Source of the DNA: Fodinicurvata fenggangensis DSM 21160
GTDB taxonomy: Bacteria; Pseudomonadota; Alphaproteobacteria; Kiloniellales; DSM-21159
Length of the DNA: 64,000 bases
Assembly: GCF_000686045.1 (NCBI RefSeq)
Contig: NZ_JMLV01000005.1
Span: 1 to 64,000 of the forward strand
Direction of reading: 5' to 3'
The notes under the pieces were generated by a model, which did no database searches, had not been told where the DNA came from, and was given only the letters and a program-made list of their open reading frames with translations. Positions 8,593-18,882 of this stretch are shown here, piece after piece; the stretch's first letter is position 1; each line of letters begins with the position of its first letter. The position numbers and the translations under genes are program-made.

Positions 8593-11582
8593 CGGCCTTT
8601 CGTGTTGCAGAGTCCGGACGTGTCCGTCACGACCGTCCCGTTGAATTCCAGTTCGATGGACGCAGCTATCAGGGACTGGAGGGGGATACCCTGGCCTCGG
8701 CGCTGCTGGCCAATGGGGTCCACCTGCTGGGACGTTCCTTCAAGTACCATCGTCCGCGCGGCATCCTGACCGCCGGGTCCGAGGAACCCAATGCCCTGGT
8801 CGGCACACGGCGCGGCCCCGGCCGCTACGAGCCCAATACCCGTGCGACGGTGCAGGAGATCTGGGATGGCCTTCAGGCAGAGAGCCAGAACCGCTACCCG
8901 AAGCTGTCCTTCGACCTGGGCGCGATCAACGACCGGCTCTACATGCTTTTCTCGGCCGGCTTCTACTACAAGACCTTCATGTGGCCGCGCAGTTTCTGGG
9001 AGCGGGTCTACGAGCCCCTGATCCGCCGGGCCGCCGGCTTGGGCAAGGCGCCCCAGGAACCCGACCCGGACCACTATGCCGAACGCCATCTGCACACCGA
9101 TATCCTGGTGGTGGGCGGCGGTCCGGCCGGCCTGTCGGCTGCGCGCAGTGCGGCCAAGTCGGGCGCTCGCGTGGTCCTGGTCGATGAATCCGCCGAGATG
9201 GGGGGACACCTGCTGTCGGAACCCGGACTGGTCATCGATGGGCAGCCTGCCTGGGACTGGCTGGCCGGCATGCTGGAGGAACTGCGCGAGCTGGGCGTGC
9301 GCGTCATGTCGCGGACCACGGCCATTGGCTACTATCACCAGAACTTCTTGGCGCTCTGCGAGCGTTTGAGCGACCACCTGAAGGAGGCGCCCGCCGACCT
9401 TCCGCGCGAGCGCCTGTGGCAGGTCCGGGCCGGACAGGTGGTGCTGGCCCAGGGTGCACTGGAGAAGCCCCTGGTGTTCGATGGCAACGACCGTCCGGGG
9501 GTGATGCTGGCCGGGGCCGCCCAGACCTATTTGCATCGCTATGGCGTGCGCGCTGGCGACCGGCATGTGGTCGCGACCTCGCACGATTCGGCCTGGCATG
9601 CCGCCTTCGACCTGTCCGATGCCGGCAGCCGCGTGGAGGCCATCGTCGATACGCGTGCAAACCCCTCGGATGCGTTGCGGGAGGCCGCGCGCGACCGTGG
9701 CATCCGGGTACTGTCGGGACATACGGTGACCGGCACCAGCGGACGCCTGCGCGTCAATGCGGTGCGGGTGAACCCGGTGCACGACGGCAGTGTCGGGCCC
9801 GCCGAAACACTGGGGTGCGACAGCCTGCTGATGTCCGGTGGCTGGACGCCGTCTCTGCATCTCTTCTCGCACACCAAGGGGACCCTGCGCTGGGACGACG
9901 AGAGCGACGCCTTCCTGCCGGACCAGCAGGCCGAGGCCTGTCACATTGCCGGTGCAGGGCGCGGGCTCTGGGGTGTGGAAGCCGTGCTGCAGGATGGTGA
10001 CCTGCGTGGGGCAGAGGCGGCCGAGGCCGCTGGCCACAAGCCGGAAAGCGGGGCTTTCCAGGTCGAGAACGACCGGACCGGCAGTGGTGAAACCCACCGC
10101 GAGCTGCCCAGCGACCGCAAGCCGGGGCGTGCGCGCGCCTTCGTGGACTATCAGAACGACGTGACGGCCAAGGACATCCGCCTGGCGGTGCGTGAGGGCA
10201 TGAAGTCCATCGAGCATGTGAAGCGCTATACCACCAACGGCATGGCGACCGACCAGGGCAAGCTGTCCAACATGAACGGCCTGATGATCGCCGCGGACGC
10301 AGTGGGCAAGGCGCCGCCGCAGGTGGGCCTGACGACCTTCCGGCCGCCCTATACGCCGACCACTTTCGGCGCCTTTGCCGGCTATCACCGGGGCGATCAC
10401 TTCGAGGTGGTGCGCAAGACGCCCATCGACAGCTGGGCCGAGGAGAACGGGGCCGTCTTCGAGCCGGTCTCGCAATGGCGACGTGCCTGGTACTTCCCCC
10501 GGCAAGGCGAGGACATGGAAGCGGCCGTGGCCCGCGAATGTCTGGCCACGCGCAAGTCGCTGGGCATCTTCGATGCCTCGACCCTGGGCAAGATCGAGAT
10601 TGCCGGCCCGGATGCGGTGGAGTTCATGAACCGCATGTACACCAACCCCTGGACCAAGCTGGCCCCCGGCCGCTGCCGCTATGGCCTGCTGCTGGGCGAG
10701 GACGGTTTCATTCGCGATGATGGTGTGATCGGGCGTCTGTCGGACGACCTGTTCCACGTGACCACCACCACGGGCGGTGCCGCACGTGTGCTCACCATGA
10801 TGGAGGACTACCTGCAGACCGAGTGGCCGGACCTGAATGTCTGGCTGACCTCGACCACCGAGCAGTGGGCCACCATCGCGCTCAATGGTCCCAATGCGCG
10901 GCGCGTGCTGGAGCCCTTCGTCGAGGGCCAGGACCTGTCGCCGGAGGCCTTCGTCCACATGTCCGTGGCCGAGTGCAGGGTGGCCGGTTTCCCGGCGCGC
11001 CTGTTCCGCCTGAGCTTTACCGGCGAGTTGAGCTTCGAGATCAACGTGCCGGCGCGCTACGGGCGTGCCCTCTGGGAAAAGCTCTACGAGGCCGGGCAGC
11101 AGTACGACGTCTGCCCCTACGGCACGGAGACCATGCACGTCCTGCGCGCCGAGAAGGGCTTCATCATCGTCGGTCAGGACACCGACGGGACGGTGACGCC
11201 GGACGATGCCGGCATGAGCTGGGCCGTGGGCAAGAAGAAGACCGACTTCGTGGGCATGCGTTCGCTCAGCCGTCCTGACCTGGTGGCACCGGGCCGCAAG
11301 CAGCTGGTGGGCCTGCTGACCGAGGACGGCTCGGTGCGCCTGGACGAGGGGGCACAGGTTGTGGCCGATCCGAACCAGTCGGTGCCCATGGCGATGATCG
11401 GGCACGTCAGTTCGTCCTATCACAGCGCCACGCTAGGCCGTTCCATTGCACTGGCCCTTCTGAAGGATGGCCGGAACCTGAAGGGGCAGGAGGTCTATGT
11501 TCCGCTGCCCAGCGGCCTGCACAAGGCCCGTGTGACCGACACGGTATTCTATGATCCCGAAGGCGAGCGCCTGAAGGTCTGA
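8589..11582 (+). CDS. soxA: Sarcosine oxidase alpha subunit
   Basis: The 997-residue large subunit carries the NAD+ site and the tetrahydrofolate-handling part of the enzyme. From the N-terminus: a 2Fe-2S-ferredoxin-like fold (about 10-100), a nucleotide-binding Rossmann domain with GGGPAG at 176-181, then a C-terminal GcvT/aminomethyltransferase-like domain (about 600-990) where THF accepts the methyl group. Length is normal for the alpha subunit. It overlaps soxD by four bases and is followed by soxG after 17 bases. Confidence 0.97.
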   Translation: MTAFRVAESGRVRHDRPVEFQFDGRSYQGLEGDTLASALLANGVHLLGRSFKYHRPRGILTAGSEEPNALVGTRRGPGRYEPNTRATVQEIWDGLQAESQNRYPKLSFDLGAINDRLYMLFSAGFYYKTFMWPRSFWERVYEPLIRRAAGLGKAPQEPDPDHYAERHLHTDILVVGGGPAGLSAARSAAKSGARVVLVDESAEMGGHLLSEPGLVIDGQPAWDWLAGMLEELRELGVRVMSRTTAIGYYHQNFLALCERLSDHLKEAPADLPRERLWQVRAGQVVLAQGALEKPLVFDGNDRPGVMLAGAAQTYLHRYGVRAGDRHVVATSHDSAWHAAFDLSDAGSRVEAIVDTRANPSDALREAARDRGIRVLSGHTVTGTSGRLRVNAVRVNPVHDGSVGPAETLGCDSLLMSGGWTPSLHLFSHTKGTLRWDDESDAFLPDQQAEACHIAGAGRGLWGVEAVLQDGDLRGAEAAEAAGHKPESGAFQVENDRTGSGETHRELPSDRKPGRARAFVDYQNDVTAKDIRLAVREGMKSIEHVKRYTTNGMATDQGKLSNMNGLMIAADAVGKAPPQVGLTTFRPPYTPTTFGAFAGYHRGDHFEVVRKTPIDSWAEENGAVFEPVSQWRRAWYFPRQGEDMEAAVARECLATRKSLGIFDASTLGKIEIAGPDAVEFMNRMYTNPWTKLAPGRCRYGLLLGEDGFIRDDGVIGRLSDDLFHVTTTTGGAARVLTMMEDYLQTEWPDLNVWLTSTTEQWATIALNGPNARRVLEPFVEGQDLSPEAFVHMSVAECRVAGFPARLFRLSFTGELSFEINVPARYGRALWEKLYEAGQQYDVCPYGTETMHVLRAEKGFIIVGQDTDGTVTPDDAGMSWAVGKKKTDFVGMRSLSRPDLVAPGRKQLVGLLTEDGSVRLDEGAQVVADPNQSVPMAMIGHVSSSYHSATLGRSIALALLKDGRNLKGQEVYVPLPSGLHKARVTDTVFYDPEGERLKV

Positions 11583-11599
11583 GGCGAAGGAGACGGCAG

Positions 11600-12160
11600 A
11601 TGAGCAAAGCAAGCAAGATCAACCCGGTGCGAGGGCCGGTCCAGCTGGAGGTCATGGAGCCGGTGGCGCGCTTCTCCCTGCGCGTGGGCAAGCAGGGCAG
11701 GCAACAACTGGGACAGGCCCTGGGCCTGGAGCTGCCGGAGCGCATCGGTATGCGCAGCAGCCAGGGGGGCCGCGAGGCGCTCTGCCTGGGTCCGGACGAG
11801 TGGGTGGTTCTGGCGCCCGAGGCCGAGCGTGAGACACTTTTCACCGCTGCGCTCGAGGCCTATGCCGAGGTTCCGCACAGCCTGGCGGAGATCAGCGACC
11901 GCGAAATCACCCTGCGCCTCGAGGGAGAACGGGCGACGGACCTTCTGACCATTGCCTGTCCGCGCAATCTGGAGCTGATGCCGCCAGGAAGCGGCCGGCG
12001 AACCGTCATGGGCGGCATCCAGGTCGTGCTCTGGCGCGACGGCCAGGATGCCTACCGCCTGGATGTCTGGCGCTCCTTCTTCGATTACATCCACTCGCTT
12101 CTGGAAACCGGGAACCGTGAATTCGCCGCGGAAGCCCAACTGGAAAGCCAGAGTGCCTGA
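11600..12160 (+). CDS. soxG: Sarcosine oxidase gamma subunit
   Basis: A 186-residue subunit with a GcvT-like fold, which completes the tetramer. Recognisable segments are GPVQLEVMEPVARFSLRV near the N-terminus, LGPDEWVVLAP, and YRLDVWRSFFDYIHSLLE near the C-terminus. An AAGGAG site precedes the start. glyA follows 44 bases downstream, consistent with one transcript. This is the least conserved sarcosine oxidase subunit, but its place after soxA makes the call safe. Confidence 0.95.
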   Translation: MSKASKINPVRGPVQLEVMEPVARFSLRVGKQGRQQLGQALGLELPERIGMRSSQGGREALCLGPDEWVVLAPEAERETLFTAALEAYAEVPHSLAEISDREITLRLEGERATDLLTIACPRNLELMPPGSGRRTVMGGIQVVLWRDGQDAYRLDVWRSFFDYIHSLLETGNREFAAEAQLESQSA

Positions 12161-12204
12161 GGCAGAACAGCAGGCCAGTATACGCCTGATGCAGGAGACA
12201 TGAG

Positions 12205-13482
12205 ATGTTCGAGATGACAGGTCAGCCAGGGCTGACGGACCAGGCCATAGCGGCGGCCATCGATCGGGAACTCGGGCGGCAGCAGGACCAGATCGAGCTG
12301 ATCGCGTCCGAGAACATCGTGTCTCCGGACGTTTTGAAAGCCCAGGGATCCGTGCTGACCAACAAGTATGCCGAGGGCTATCCCGGCCGGCGCTACTACG
12401 GGGGCTGCGAGTACGTGGACGAGGTCGAAACCATCGCCCTGGAGCGGGCGCGCCGTCTGTTCGGGGCGGCCTATGCGAATGTGCAGCCGCATTCGGGCGC
12501 CCAGGCCAACCAGGCGGTCTTCCTGGCTCTGCTGCAGCCGGGTGATCGAATCATGGGCCTGTCGCTGGCCCACGGCGGGCACCTGACCCATGGCTCGCCG
12601 GTGACGATGTCCGGAAAATGGTTCGATGTGGTGTCCTATGAAGTGCAGCCGGACAGCCACCTGATCGACATGGAGGAGGTGCGCCGCCAGGCCCTGGAAA
12701 CCCGGCCGAAGATGATCGTGGCCGGGGCCTCGGCCTATCCGCGGGCCATCGACTTCGCCGCTTTCCGCCGGATTGCAGACGAGGTGGGGGCCTGGCTGAT
12801 GGTGGACATGGCACACTACGCCGGGCTTGTCGCCGCCGGGCACTATCCCGACCCGCTGCCCCATGCACACGTGGTGACCTCGACCACGCACAAGACCTTG
12901 CGTGGTCCGCGCGGCGGGCTGATCCTCAGCAACGAATTGGAGCTGGGCAAGAAGTTCAACTCGGCGGTCTTCCCGGGGAACCAGGGCGGGCCGTTGATGC
13001 ATGTGATCGCCGCCAAGGCCGTGGCCTTCGGCGAGGCGCTGCAGCCCGGGTTCCGCGACTATGCCCGCCAGGTGATCGACAACGCACGCGCCCTGGCCGA
13101 TGTGCTGCAGGAGGGCGGTCTGGGCATCATCTCGGGCGGTACGGACTCGCACATGGTGCTGGTGGACCTGCGCCCGAAGGGTGTGACCGGCAAGCTTGCC
13201 GAGATCGCACTGGAGCGGGCCGGCCTGACTTGCAACAAGAACGCCATTCCCTTCGATCCGGAAAAGCCTTTCGTGACCTCGGGCATTCGCCTGGGCAGTT
13301 CGGCCGGGACGACCCGGGGCTTCGGGGAAGCGGAATTCCGCAAGGTGGGCGCGTTGATCCTGAAGGTCCTGGACGCCCAGAATGGGGATGAGACGCAGGC
13401 GGGCGAGCAGGAAGCCGCCGTGCGCGCCGAGGTCCAGACGCTCTGCCGCGCCCATCCCATCTACGCCCCTTCGGGAGGTTAA
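12205..13482 (+). CDS. glyA: Serine hydroxymethyltransferase
   Basis: A 425-residue PLP enzyme that interconverts glycine plus 5,10-methylene-THF and serine plus THF. The pyridoxal-binding lysine is Lys230 in [29 protein letters not shown] and [12 protein letters not shown] are family signatures. Placed after soxG, it can combine both sarcosine oxidase products into serine, which regenerates THF. It is probably a pathway-dedicated copy; the housekeeping glyA may lie elsewhere. Its last codons contain the ribosome site (GGGAGG) of the next gene. Confidence 0.96.
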   Translation: MFEMTGQPGLTDQAIAAAIDRELGRQQDQIELIASENIVSPDVLKAQGSVLTNKYAEGYPGRRYYGGCEYVDEVETIALERARRLFGAAYANVQPHSGAQANQAVFLALLQPGDRIMGLSLAHGGHLTHGSPVTMSGKWFDVVSYEVQPDSHLIDMEEVRRQALETRPKMIVAGASAYPRAIDFAAFRRIADEVGAWLMVDMAHYAGLVAAGHYPDPLPHAHVVTSTTHKTLRGPRGGLILSNELELGKKFNSAVFPGNQGGPLMHVIAAKAVAFGEALQPGFRDYARQVIDNARALADVLQEGGLGIISGGTDSHMVLVDLRPKGVTGKLAEIALERAGLTCNKNAIPFDPEKPFVTSGIRLGSSAGTTRGFGEAEFRKVGALILKVLDAQNGDETQAGEQEAAVRAEVQTLCRAHPIYAPSGG

Positions 13483-13486
13483 AGCC

Positions 13487-14890
13487 ATGTTCCTGTCGGT
13501 CTGCGATATCTTCAAGATCGGCATCGGTCCCTCCTCGTCCCATACCATGGGACCGATGACGGCGGCCGCCTGCTTTCTGGACAGCCTGAAGGAAGCGGGA
13601 CTGCAGGATGGTGCGGCGCTCCACCTGAAGGTCCGCCTGCACGGCTCGCTGGCCTTTACCGGCAAGGGGCATGCGACCGACAGGGCGGTGATCCTTGGGC
13701 TCTGCGGCCTGATCCCAGACAGCCTGAACCCTGACGAAGCGGAAGCCCTGGAGGCGCGGGTCTATGAAAGTGCGACCGTGGTGCCGCCCGGTTTCGCCCC
13801 CCTGCATTTCGATCCGCAGACCGACCTGGTCTTCGATTACGGACCACCCTTGCCGGGGCATGCCAATGGCCTGGTCATGCAGGCCCTGGATGACGCCGGA
13901 ACCCTGCGGCTGGAGCGGACTTACTACTCGGTGGGCGGCGGCTTTGTCCTGACCGAAGAGGAACTGCAGGCGCTGGGCAATGGCGAGGAAATGGCGAGCG
14001 GAGAGGAGGAGAACCAGCCGGGTTATCCCTACCCCTTCGAGACCGCACAGCAGATGCTGCAGATGGCTGCCGACGCCGGGCTGACCATTGCCGAGATGAA
14101 GCGTGTCAACGAGCTGGCCTGTCACCATGACCGCCTGGACGAGAAGCTGGATGCCATCTGGCAGGCCATGGACAGCTGCATCGAACGGGGTCTGCGGATG
14201 GATGGTATCCTGCCGGGTGGCCTGAAAGTGCGCCGGCGGGCCAAGGCCATATACGGCCAGTTGACGGCCGAGCGCGGGCGCAACATCGACCAGCCGCATG
14301 TGGTCAACGACTGGCTGAGTGTCTATGCGATGGCAGTCAACGAGGAGAACGCCGCCGGCGCGCGCGTGGTGACCTCTCCCACCAACGGGGCGGCCGGGGT
14401 GGTGCCGGCCGTGGTCCGCTATTACAGGGATCACTGCATCGGCGGCAATCACCAGGGCATCCGGGACTTCCTGCTGACCGCTGCAGCCATCGGCGGCCTG
14501 ATCAAGCACAATGCCTCGATCTCGGGCGCCGAAGTGGGGTGCCAGGGCGAAGTGGGCTCCGCCTCGGCCATGGCGGCGGCCGGTCTCTGCGCCGCGCTGG
14601 GCGGCACCAACGAGCAGATCGAGAATGCCGCGGAGATCGCGCTGGAGCATCATCTTGGCATGACCTGCGACCCGGCCGCCGGCCTGGTCCAGGTGCCCTG
14701 CATCGAGCGCAATGCCCTGGGCGCGATCAAGGCCGTTTCCGCGGCCAGCCTGTCCCTGCGCGGTGACGGGCGTCACTTCATGCCGCTGGACAACTGCATC
14801 AAGGTGATGATGCAGACCGGCCAGGACATGAACGAGAAGTACAAGGAAACCTCGACCGGCGGTATCGCCGTGAACCTGGCGGAGTGTTGA
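13487..14890 (+). CDS. sdaA: L-serine ammonia-lyase, iron-sulfur type, single chain
   Basis: A 467-residue enzyme that deaminates L-serine to pyruvate and ammonia. The N-terminal beta domain has [11 protein letters not shown]. The C-terminal part has the 4Fe-4S cysteines in [19 protein letters not shown] and LDNCIKV. The final residue is a cysteine (NLAEC); in the Legionella homologue the C-terminal cysteine tail enters the active site and ligates the cluster. The start at 13487 was chosen for the SHTMGP-proximal [10 protein letters not shown] and the GGGAGG site; a longer open frame starts inside glyA. It ends the sarcosine-to-pyruvate operon. Confidence 0.95.
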   Translation: MFLSVCDIFKIGIGPSSSHTMGPMTAAACFLDSLKEAGLQDGAALHLKVRLHGSLAFTGKGHATDRAVILGLCGLIPDSLNPDEAEALEARVYESATVVPPGFAPLHFDPQTDLVFDYGPPLPGHANGLVMQALDDAGTLRLERTYYSVGGGFVLTEEELQALGNGEEMASGEEENQPGYPYPFETAQQMLQMAADAGLTIAEMKRVNELACHHDRLDEKLDAIWQAMDSCIERGLRMDGILPGGLKVRRRAKAIYGQLTAERGRNIDQPHVVNDWLSVYAMAVNEENAAGARVVTSPTNGAAGVVPAVVRYYRDHCIGGNHQGIRDFLLTAAAIGGLIKHNASISGAEVGCQGEVGSASAMAAAGLCAALGGTNEQIENAAEIALEHHLGMTCDPAAGLVQVPCIERNALGAIKAVSAASLSLRGDGRHFMPLDNCIKVMMQTGQDMNEKYKETSTGGIAVNLAEC

Positions 14891-14944
14891 GCGAGGGAGG
14901 CGCGGCCCGCCGGTCCGCTTCGTCAGATCAGGCGTGATGCTGCG

Positions 14945-16684
14945 TCATGCTGCCTTGGCTTCGGCCACGCTGTAGCGCCCACGGCTTTCGAGCCACATCA
15001 GGGTCAGTTTCATCGCGCCCATGGCGAACAGCACCAACAGCATGATGCAGACCGAGAAGGCTGCGGCCTGGGTCGTGAAACCGGCCTGGTCGAGCCGCAA
15101 CACGGACACGGCGCCCACACTGAGCGATGGTGTGATCAGGAAGATCACGGCTGACAGCGTCACCATCGAGCGCATGAACAGGAAGAAGAACACGGCCACG
15201 AGGGTCGGCAGCATGATCGGCAGGATGGCATCGCGCAAACCCTGCAGGGGGCTGCCGCCAAGGCAGGTGACGGATTCTTCCAGCGACTTGGGCACGGTCC
15301 TGATTCCGGCCACCATCGTCAGGAATCCCTGTGAGTGGTAGTGGTAGAAGTTGCAGAAGGCGATCAGCAGGGCCGAGCCATAGAGCGCGCCCATGATCGT
15401 CCCGCCGACATTGAATGACAGGACGTAGGACAGGCCGAGCACCAGGCCCGGCACGCCCACCGGCACGATGGCCAGCAGGTAGACAGCCTTGGCCGCCGCG
15501 CGCGGCAGCCCGCGTTGCGCCAAGACCAGGGCAAACAGCAGCACGACGCCGATCACTGCCGCCTGCGTGGACACCAGCAGGGAGGTCCAGAGCGGCGTGT
15601 AGCCCCCCTGGGTTGTGATGTTGTAGTTGTCCAGGGTCAAGGTCATGCGGTAGGGCCAGAGTTGGACGAAACTGGCATAGACGACCGTCACGACGACCGC
15701 GATCAGGAAGAAGCCGGTGAAATGGCTGACGATTCCCAGCGGAATGTCGCGGGCGGGCAGGAAGTTGCGAGGCACGGGAATGGCGCTTTCCGAACCACCA
15801 CCGAACTGGCGCTGCGAGGCCACCTTCTCGATATAGAAGGCGACCCCCGTCGGGATCAGCAGGAAGATTCCGATCACCGCACCCATGTTGAAATTCATCT
15901 GCCCCACGACCTGGGAATAGATCTCGGTTGCCAGCACGCGATAGTCCCCGCCTATGACCGCGGCGTTGCCGAAGTCGGTGATGGTCACGGTGAAGACCAC
16001 GAAAGCCGCGCTCAGCAGGCCGAACTTGGCATTGGGCAGCGTGATGTCGACAAAGCGGCGCCAGTTGGAGGCGCCCATCACCATGGCGGCATCGTAATAG
16101 CGGACGTCGGAATGCCGGAGCGAGGCCTGGATGATCATCACGGCCTGGGGCAGGGCATACATGCTGTTCGCGATCACGAGGCCCCAGAGACCGTAGATCT
16201 GCATGTCCCAGCCGGTCGCCTGGTTCACCAGGCCATTGCGTCCGAACAGGAACAGCAGGCCCAGGGCCTGCACCAGCGACGGAGCCAGGAGCGGCAGGAG
16301 CAGCGCGAGCATGATGATCGACCGGCCGATGATCGTCGTGCGCTGGAGCATGTAGGCAATCGCAAACCCCAGCAGGATGCAGACAACGGTGGTGATCGAG
16401 CTCATCACCAGGCTGTTCCCGACAACGCCGGGTATATGCGACATGGCGAGGACGCTGGCGTAATTGCCAAGGCCGAGAGAGGCGTCGTCCTGCAGAAAGC
16501 TGCGATGCACCACCAGGGCCAGGGGGTAGAGGAAGAAAAGTGCGAGCCCCAGCATCGGCACGAAGAAGGACACCAGATGAAGAAGCCTGGCCTGGCGTGC
16601 AGAGCCGCGCTGGCTGGAGGCCTCCCCCGGCTGAGGGAGCTGCGGCTGACGGGGCTGTGTCACCGGTTTCATGCGCGAACCCAT
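14945..16684 (-). CDS. ABC transporter permease, fused double unit (2-aminoethylphosphonate/iron type)
   Basis: A 579-residue inner-membrane protein with two BPD-type permease halves of about six helices each. EAA-like segments include YYDAAMVMGASNWRRF in the first half and SLEESVTCLGGSP in the second. Such fused permeases belong to the AEP/iron/thiamine ABC group. It overlaps the ATPase gene by 16 bases and is the last gene of the operon (binding protein, ATPase, permease). A 54-base gap separates it from the convergent sdaA. The exact substrate cannot be read from the sequence. Confidence 0.87.
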   Translation of the reverse strand: MGSRMKPVTQPRQPQLPQPGEASSQRGSARQARLLHLVSFFVPMLGLALFFLYPLALVVHRSFLQDDASLGLGNYASVLAMSHIPGVVGNSLVMSSITTVVCILLGFAIAYMLQRTTIIGRSIIMLALLLPLLAPSLVQALGLLFLFGRNGLVNQATGWDMQIYGLWGLVIANSMYALPQAVMIIQASLRHSDVRYYDAAMVMGASNWRRFVDITLPNAKFGLLSAAFVVFTVTITDFGNAAVIGGDYRVLATEIYSQVVGQMNFNMGAVIGIFLLIPTGVAFYIEKVASQRQFGGGSESAIPVPRNFLPARDIPLGIVSHFTGFFLIAVVVTVVYASFVQLWPYRMTLTLDNYNITTQGGYTPLWTSLLVSTQAAVIGVVLLFALVLAQRGLPRAAAKAVYLLAIVPVGVPGLVLGLSYVLSFNVGGTIMGALYGSALLIAFCNFYHYHSQGFLTMVAGIRTVPKSLEESVTCLGGSPLQGLRDAILPIMLPTLVAVFFFLFMRSMVTLSAVIFLITPSLSVGAVSVLRLDQAGFTTQAAAFSVCIMLLVLFAMGAMKLTLMWLESRGRYSVAEAKAA

Positions 16685-17673
16685 GTCCCCGCAGCGGGCC
16701 TTACCTCGAAGGCCACGCGGTCTCCAGGCTGAAACGGGTCATCGCTATGGACCTCGGAAACCAGGTTCTGGCCGTGCCATTCCACCGTGATCCGGCTGAT
16801 GTTTCCAAGAAAGGTGACATGGGTGACTCTGGCGTCCCCATCGCCGTCGGGGCGAAGTCCAAGCTGTTCCGGGCGCAGTGCCAGAAGCTGTGTCGCCGCG
16901 TCCTCAGGCTTGTGATCCAGCAAGTCCGATGACAGCTGGGCGGCCGTCTGTTCGTCCAGCAGATTGCTGATACCCACGAAATCGGCGACGAAACGCGTTT
17001 GCGGCCTGGCGTAGAGGTCCTGTGGTGTGCCCACCTGTTCGATCCGCCCGTCCTTCATGCAGACGATCCTGTCCGCCATCGTCAGAGCCTCTTCCTGGTC
17101 ATGAGTGACCATGATGGTCGGAATACCGAGGCGGCGTTGCACGTCGCGGATTTCAGTGCGCATTTCCGCACGCACACGGGCATCAAGCGCGGAAAGCGGT
17201 TCGTCGAGCAGAAGAAGGGCGGGATCCACAGCCAGCGCCCGGGCAATGGCGACACGTTGCTGCTGGCCGCCGGACAGTTCATGGGGGTAGCGCTCCGCAA
17301 GTTCGGGAAAGCGCACCAGTTCCATGAGATCACGCACCTTGGCGTCGACCTTGTCGCGGGGCCATTTCCGGATCTTCAATCCGTAGCCGATATTCTCGGC
17401 CACGGTCATGTTCGGAAAGAGGGAGTAGGACTGGAAGACGATGCCGAAGCCCCGGTGCTGTGCATCGATCTCGCGCAGATCCCTTTCCCCTATTTTCAAG
17501 GTTCCTGAATCAAAGGGCTCAAGCCCGGCGATGATGCGCAACAGGGTTGTCTTGCCGCAGCCACTGGGTCCCAGAAGGCAGACGAATTCCTCGCTGCCGA
17601 CTTCCAGGCTGACGTTGTGCAGCGCCTGAAATTGACCGAAGAATTTCGAGACGTCCTGAATGAAAAGATGCAT
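16669..17673 (-). CDS. ABC transporter ATP-binding protein (2-aminoethylphosphonate/iron/spermidine type)
   Basis: A 334-residue ATPase with Walker A GPSGCGKTT, signature LSGGQQQRVAIARAL, Walker B LLLLDEPLSALD, the switch His in MVTHDQEEAL, and a C-terminal TOBE domain (about 250-330). The start at 17673 (MHLFIQDVSKFFGQF) is preferred; the open frame upstream runs through the terminator hairpin and lacks typical coding features. It lies between the binding-protein and permease genes and powers that importer. Confidence 0.92.
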   Translation of the reverse strand: MHLFIQDVSKFFGQFQALHNVSLEVGSEEFVCLLGPSGCGKTTLLRIIAGLEPFDSGTLKIGERDLREIDAQHRGFGIVFQSYSLFPNMTVAENIGYGLKIRKWPRDKVDAKVRDLMELVRFPELAERYPHELSGGQQQRVAIARALAVDPALLLLDEPLSALDARVRAEMRTEIRDVQRRLGIPTIMVTHDQEEALTMADRIVCMKDGRIEQVGTPQDLYARPQTRFVADFVGISNLLDEQTAAQLSSDLLDHKPEDAATQLLALRPEQLGLRPDGDGDARVTHVTFLGNISRITVEWHGQNLVSEVHSDDPFQPGDRVAFEVRPAAGTWVRA

Positions 17674-17689
17674 TGGGAAAAGGGTCCTG

Positions 17690-17722
17690 AAAAAAGCCCC
17701 CCGCGGCCAAGCCGCGGAGGGC
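17690..17722 (-). terminator. Intra-operon terminator/attenuator after the binding-protein gene
   Basis: Read on the minus strand, a 12-bp GC-rich stem (17711-17722 with 17696-17707, one mismatch) is followed by six T residues (17695-17690). It lies between the binding-protein stop (17739) and the ATPase start (17673). This layout usually gives more binding protein than membrane components. Confidence 0.85.
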
Positions 17723-17738
17723 ATCGTCCATACAGGAA

Positions 17739-18749
17739 TTACCGGCCTACGGTATCACGCCATTTGCTGATAATTCCCTCGCGCTCCTTGCCGGATGCTG
17801 CGAAATCCATGGGGAACAGCACCTCATCCAGATTCTCTGGCAGGTTGGCATCATCCGCCAGCGGAGAGCGGGCCACGTCCGGGATCGTCACCACGGCCTT
17901 GTACTCGGAATAGACGGAGGTCGCGCTGTCGGAAAGCGTCCAGTCCAGGAAGCGCTTGGCATCCTCGGGGTTGTCCGTTCCCGCCATGAGGCCATTCGCC
18001 TCGAGTTCATAGCCGGCGTAATCCTCGGGAATCACCATCTCCAGGGGATAGCCCTGGGAGATGCCCTGCATGGCCACGAAGGAAAGGGATGCGCCCACAG
18101 TGTACTCTCCGACCTGGGCCATGCGGCAGGGACGGGATCCTGAGGTGGTGTATTGGGCCATGCTTGCATCGAGGTCCTCGATCAGCTGCCAGCCCTCTTC
18201 TTCGCCCAGCCCCTGCAGGATCGCGGCCACCATCAGGTATCCCGTACCTGACGAGCCCGGGTCCGGCATGACGACTTCGCCCTCGAAGGCCGGATCCAGC
18301 AGGTCCGTCCATTTCCGCGGCATCTCGGCGCCGATTTCCTCAAGGCGCGGCTTGTTCACGCAGAAGGCGCCCATGTAGCCGACCGGCGCGAACCAGCGAT
18401 TGTCATCGGCCTTGTACTGATCGGCCAGTTGATCGAGACCGGCAGCTTCGTAGGGTTCCAGCTGGTCGCCGATTTGTGGGTCGAGAATGTTCGTCACGGC
18501 GAAGCCCCAAAGCACGTCGGCCTGGGGATTGTCGGCCTCGGCAATCAGCCGGGCCCCCAGGTCGCCTGTCGACAGGCGGAGTGCTTCCACCTCGATGTCG
18601 GGCAGGGCTTCCTTGGCCGCTTCCAGATAGGCAGCGACTTCCTCTTCTTCCAAAGCCGTGTAGACGGTGATTGTGCCTGCATGGGCCGTGCCGATCATGG
18701 CAAGCCCCGTAGCAGCGCCCGCAATCCATTTCAGGTATCGCATTGTCAT
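17739..18749 (-). CDS. ABC substrate-binding protein, putative 2-aminoethylphosphonate type
   Basis: A 336-residue periplasmic binding protein with a signal peptide of about 24 residues (cleavage probably after AHA). TITVYTALEEEEVAAYLEAA and ADNPQADVLWG are typical of the AEP/iron-binding family (PhnS/AepX-like). It is first in its operon, followed by an attenuator hairpin. It is divergent from a phosphatase gene and a DeoR regulator gene. No phnW, phnX or phnA gene is nearby, so AEP as substrate is only a family-based guess; a phosphorylated organic compound would fit the phosphatase. Confidence 0.83.
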   Translation of the reverse strand: MTMRYLKWIAGAATGLAMIGTAHAGTITVYTALEEEEVAAYLEAAKEALPDIEVEALRLSTGDLGARLIAEADNPQADVLWGFAVTNILDPQIGDQLEPYEAAGLDQLADQYKADDNRWFAPVGYMGAFCVNKPRLEEIGAEMPRKWTDLLDPAFEGEVVMPDPGSSGTGYLMVAAILQGLGEEEGWQLIEDLDASMAQYTTSGSRPCRMAQVGEYTVGASLSFVAMQGISQGYPLEMVIPEDYAGYELEANGLMAGTDNPEDAKRFLDWTLSDSATSVYSEYKAVVTIPDVARSPLADDANLPENLDEVLFPMDFAASGKEREGIISKWRDTVGR

Positions 18750-18882
18750 GAAGATAGCCTCCTTGTTGGTGGGTTATTGATCTTTTCCGAAAACGGTAGC
18801 GCATCCTCGTGATTGTGGCAAGATGTGGAAATATGCAAAAAGTGGTCATATGACTGGCAATGAATTACCGGAGGAAGAATCG

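Noticed and set aside
8529-11423. 964-codon minus-strand frame opposite soxA
   Set aside because: Antisense shadow of a GC-rich gene; rich in His, Gly and Arg without any domain, while soxA is unambiguous.
12085-14776. Minus-strand frames opposite glyA and sdaA
   Set aside because: Both plus-strand genes show full catalytic motifs; the antisense translations have none.
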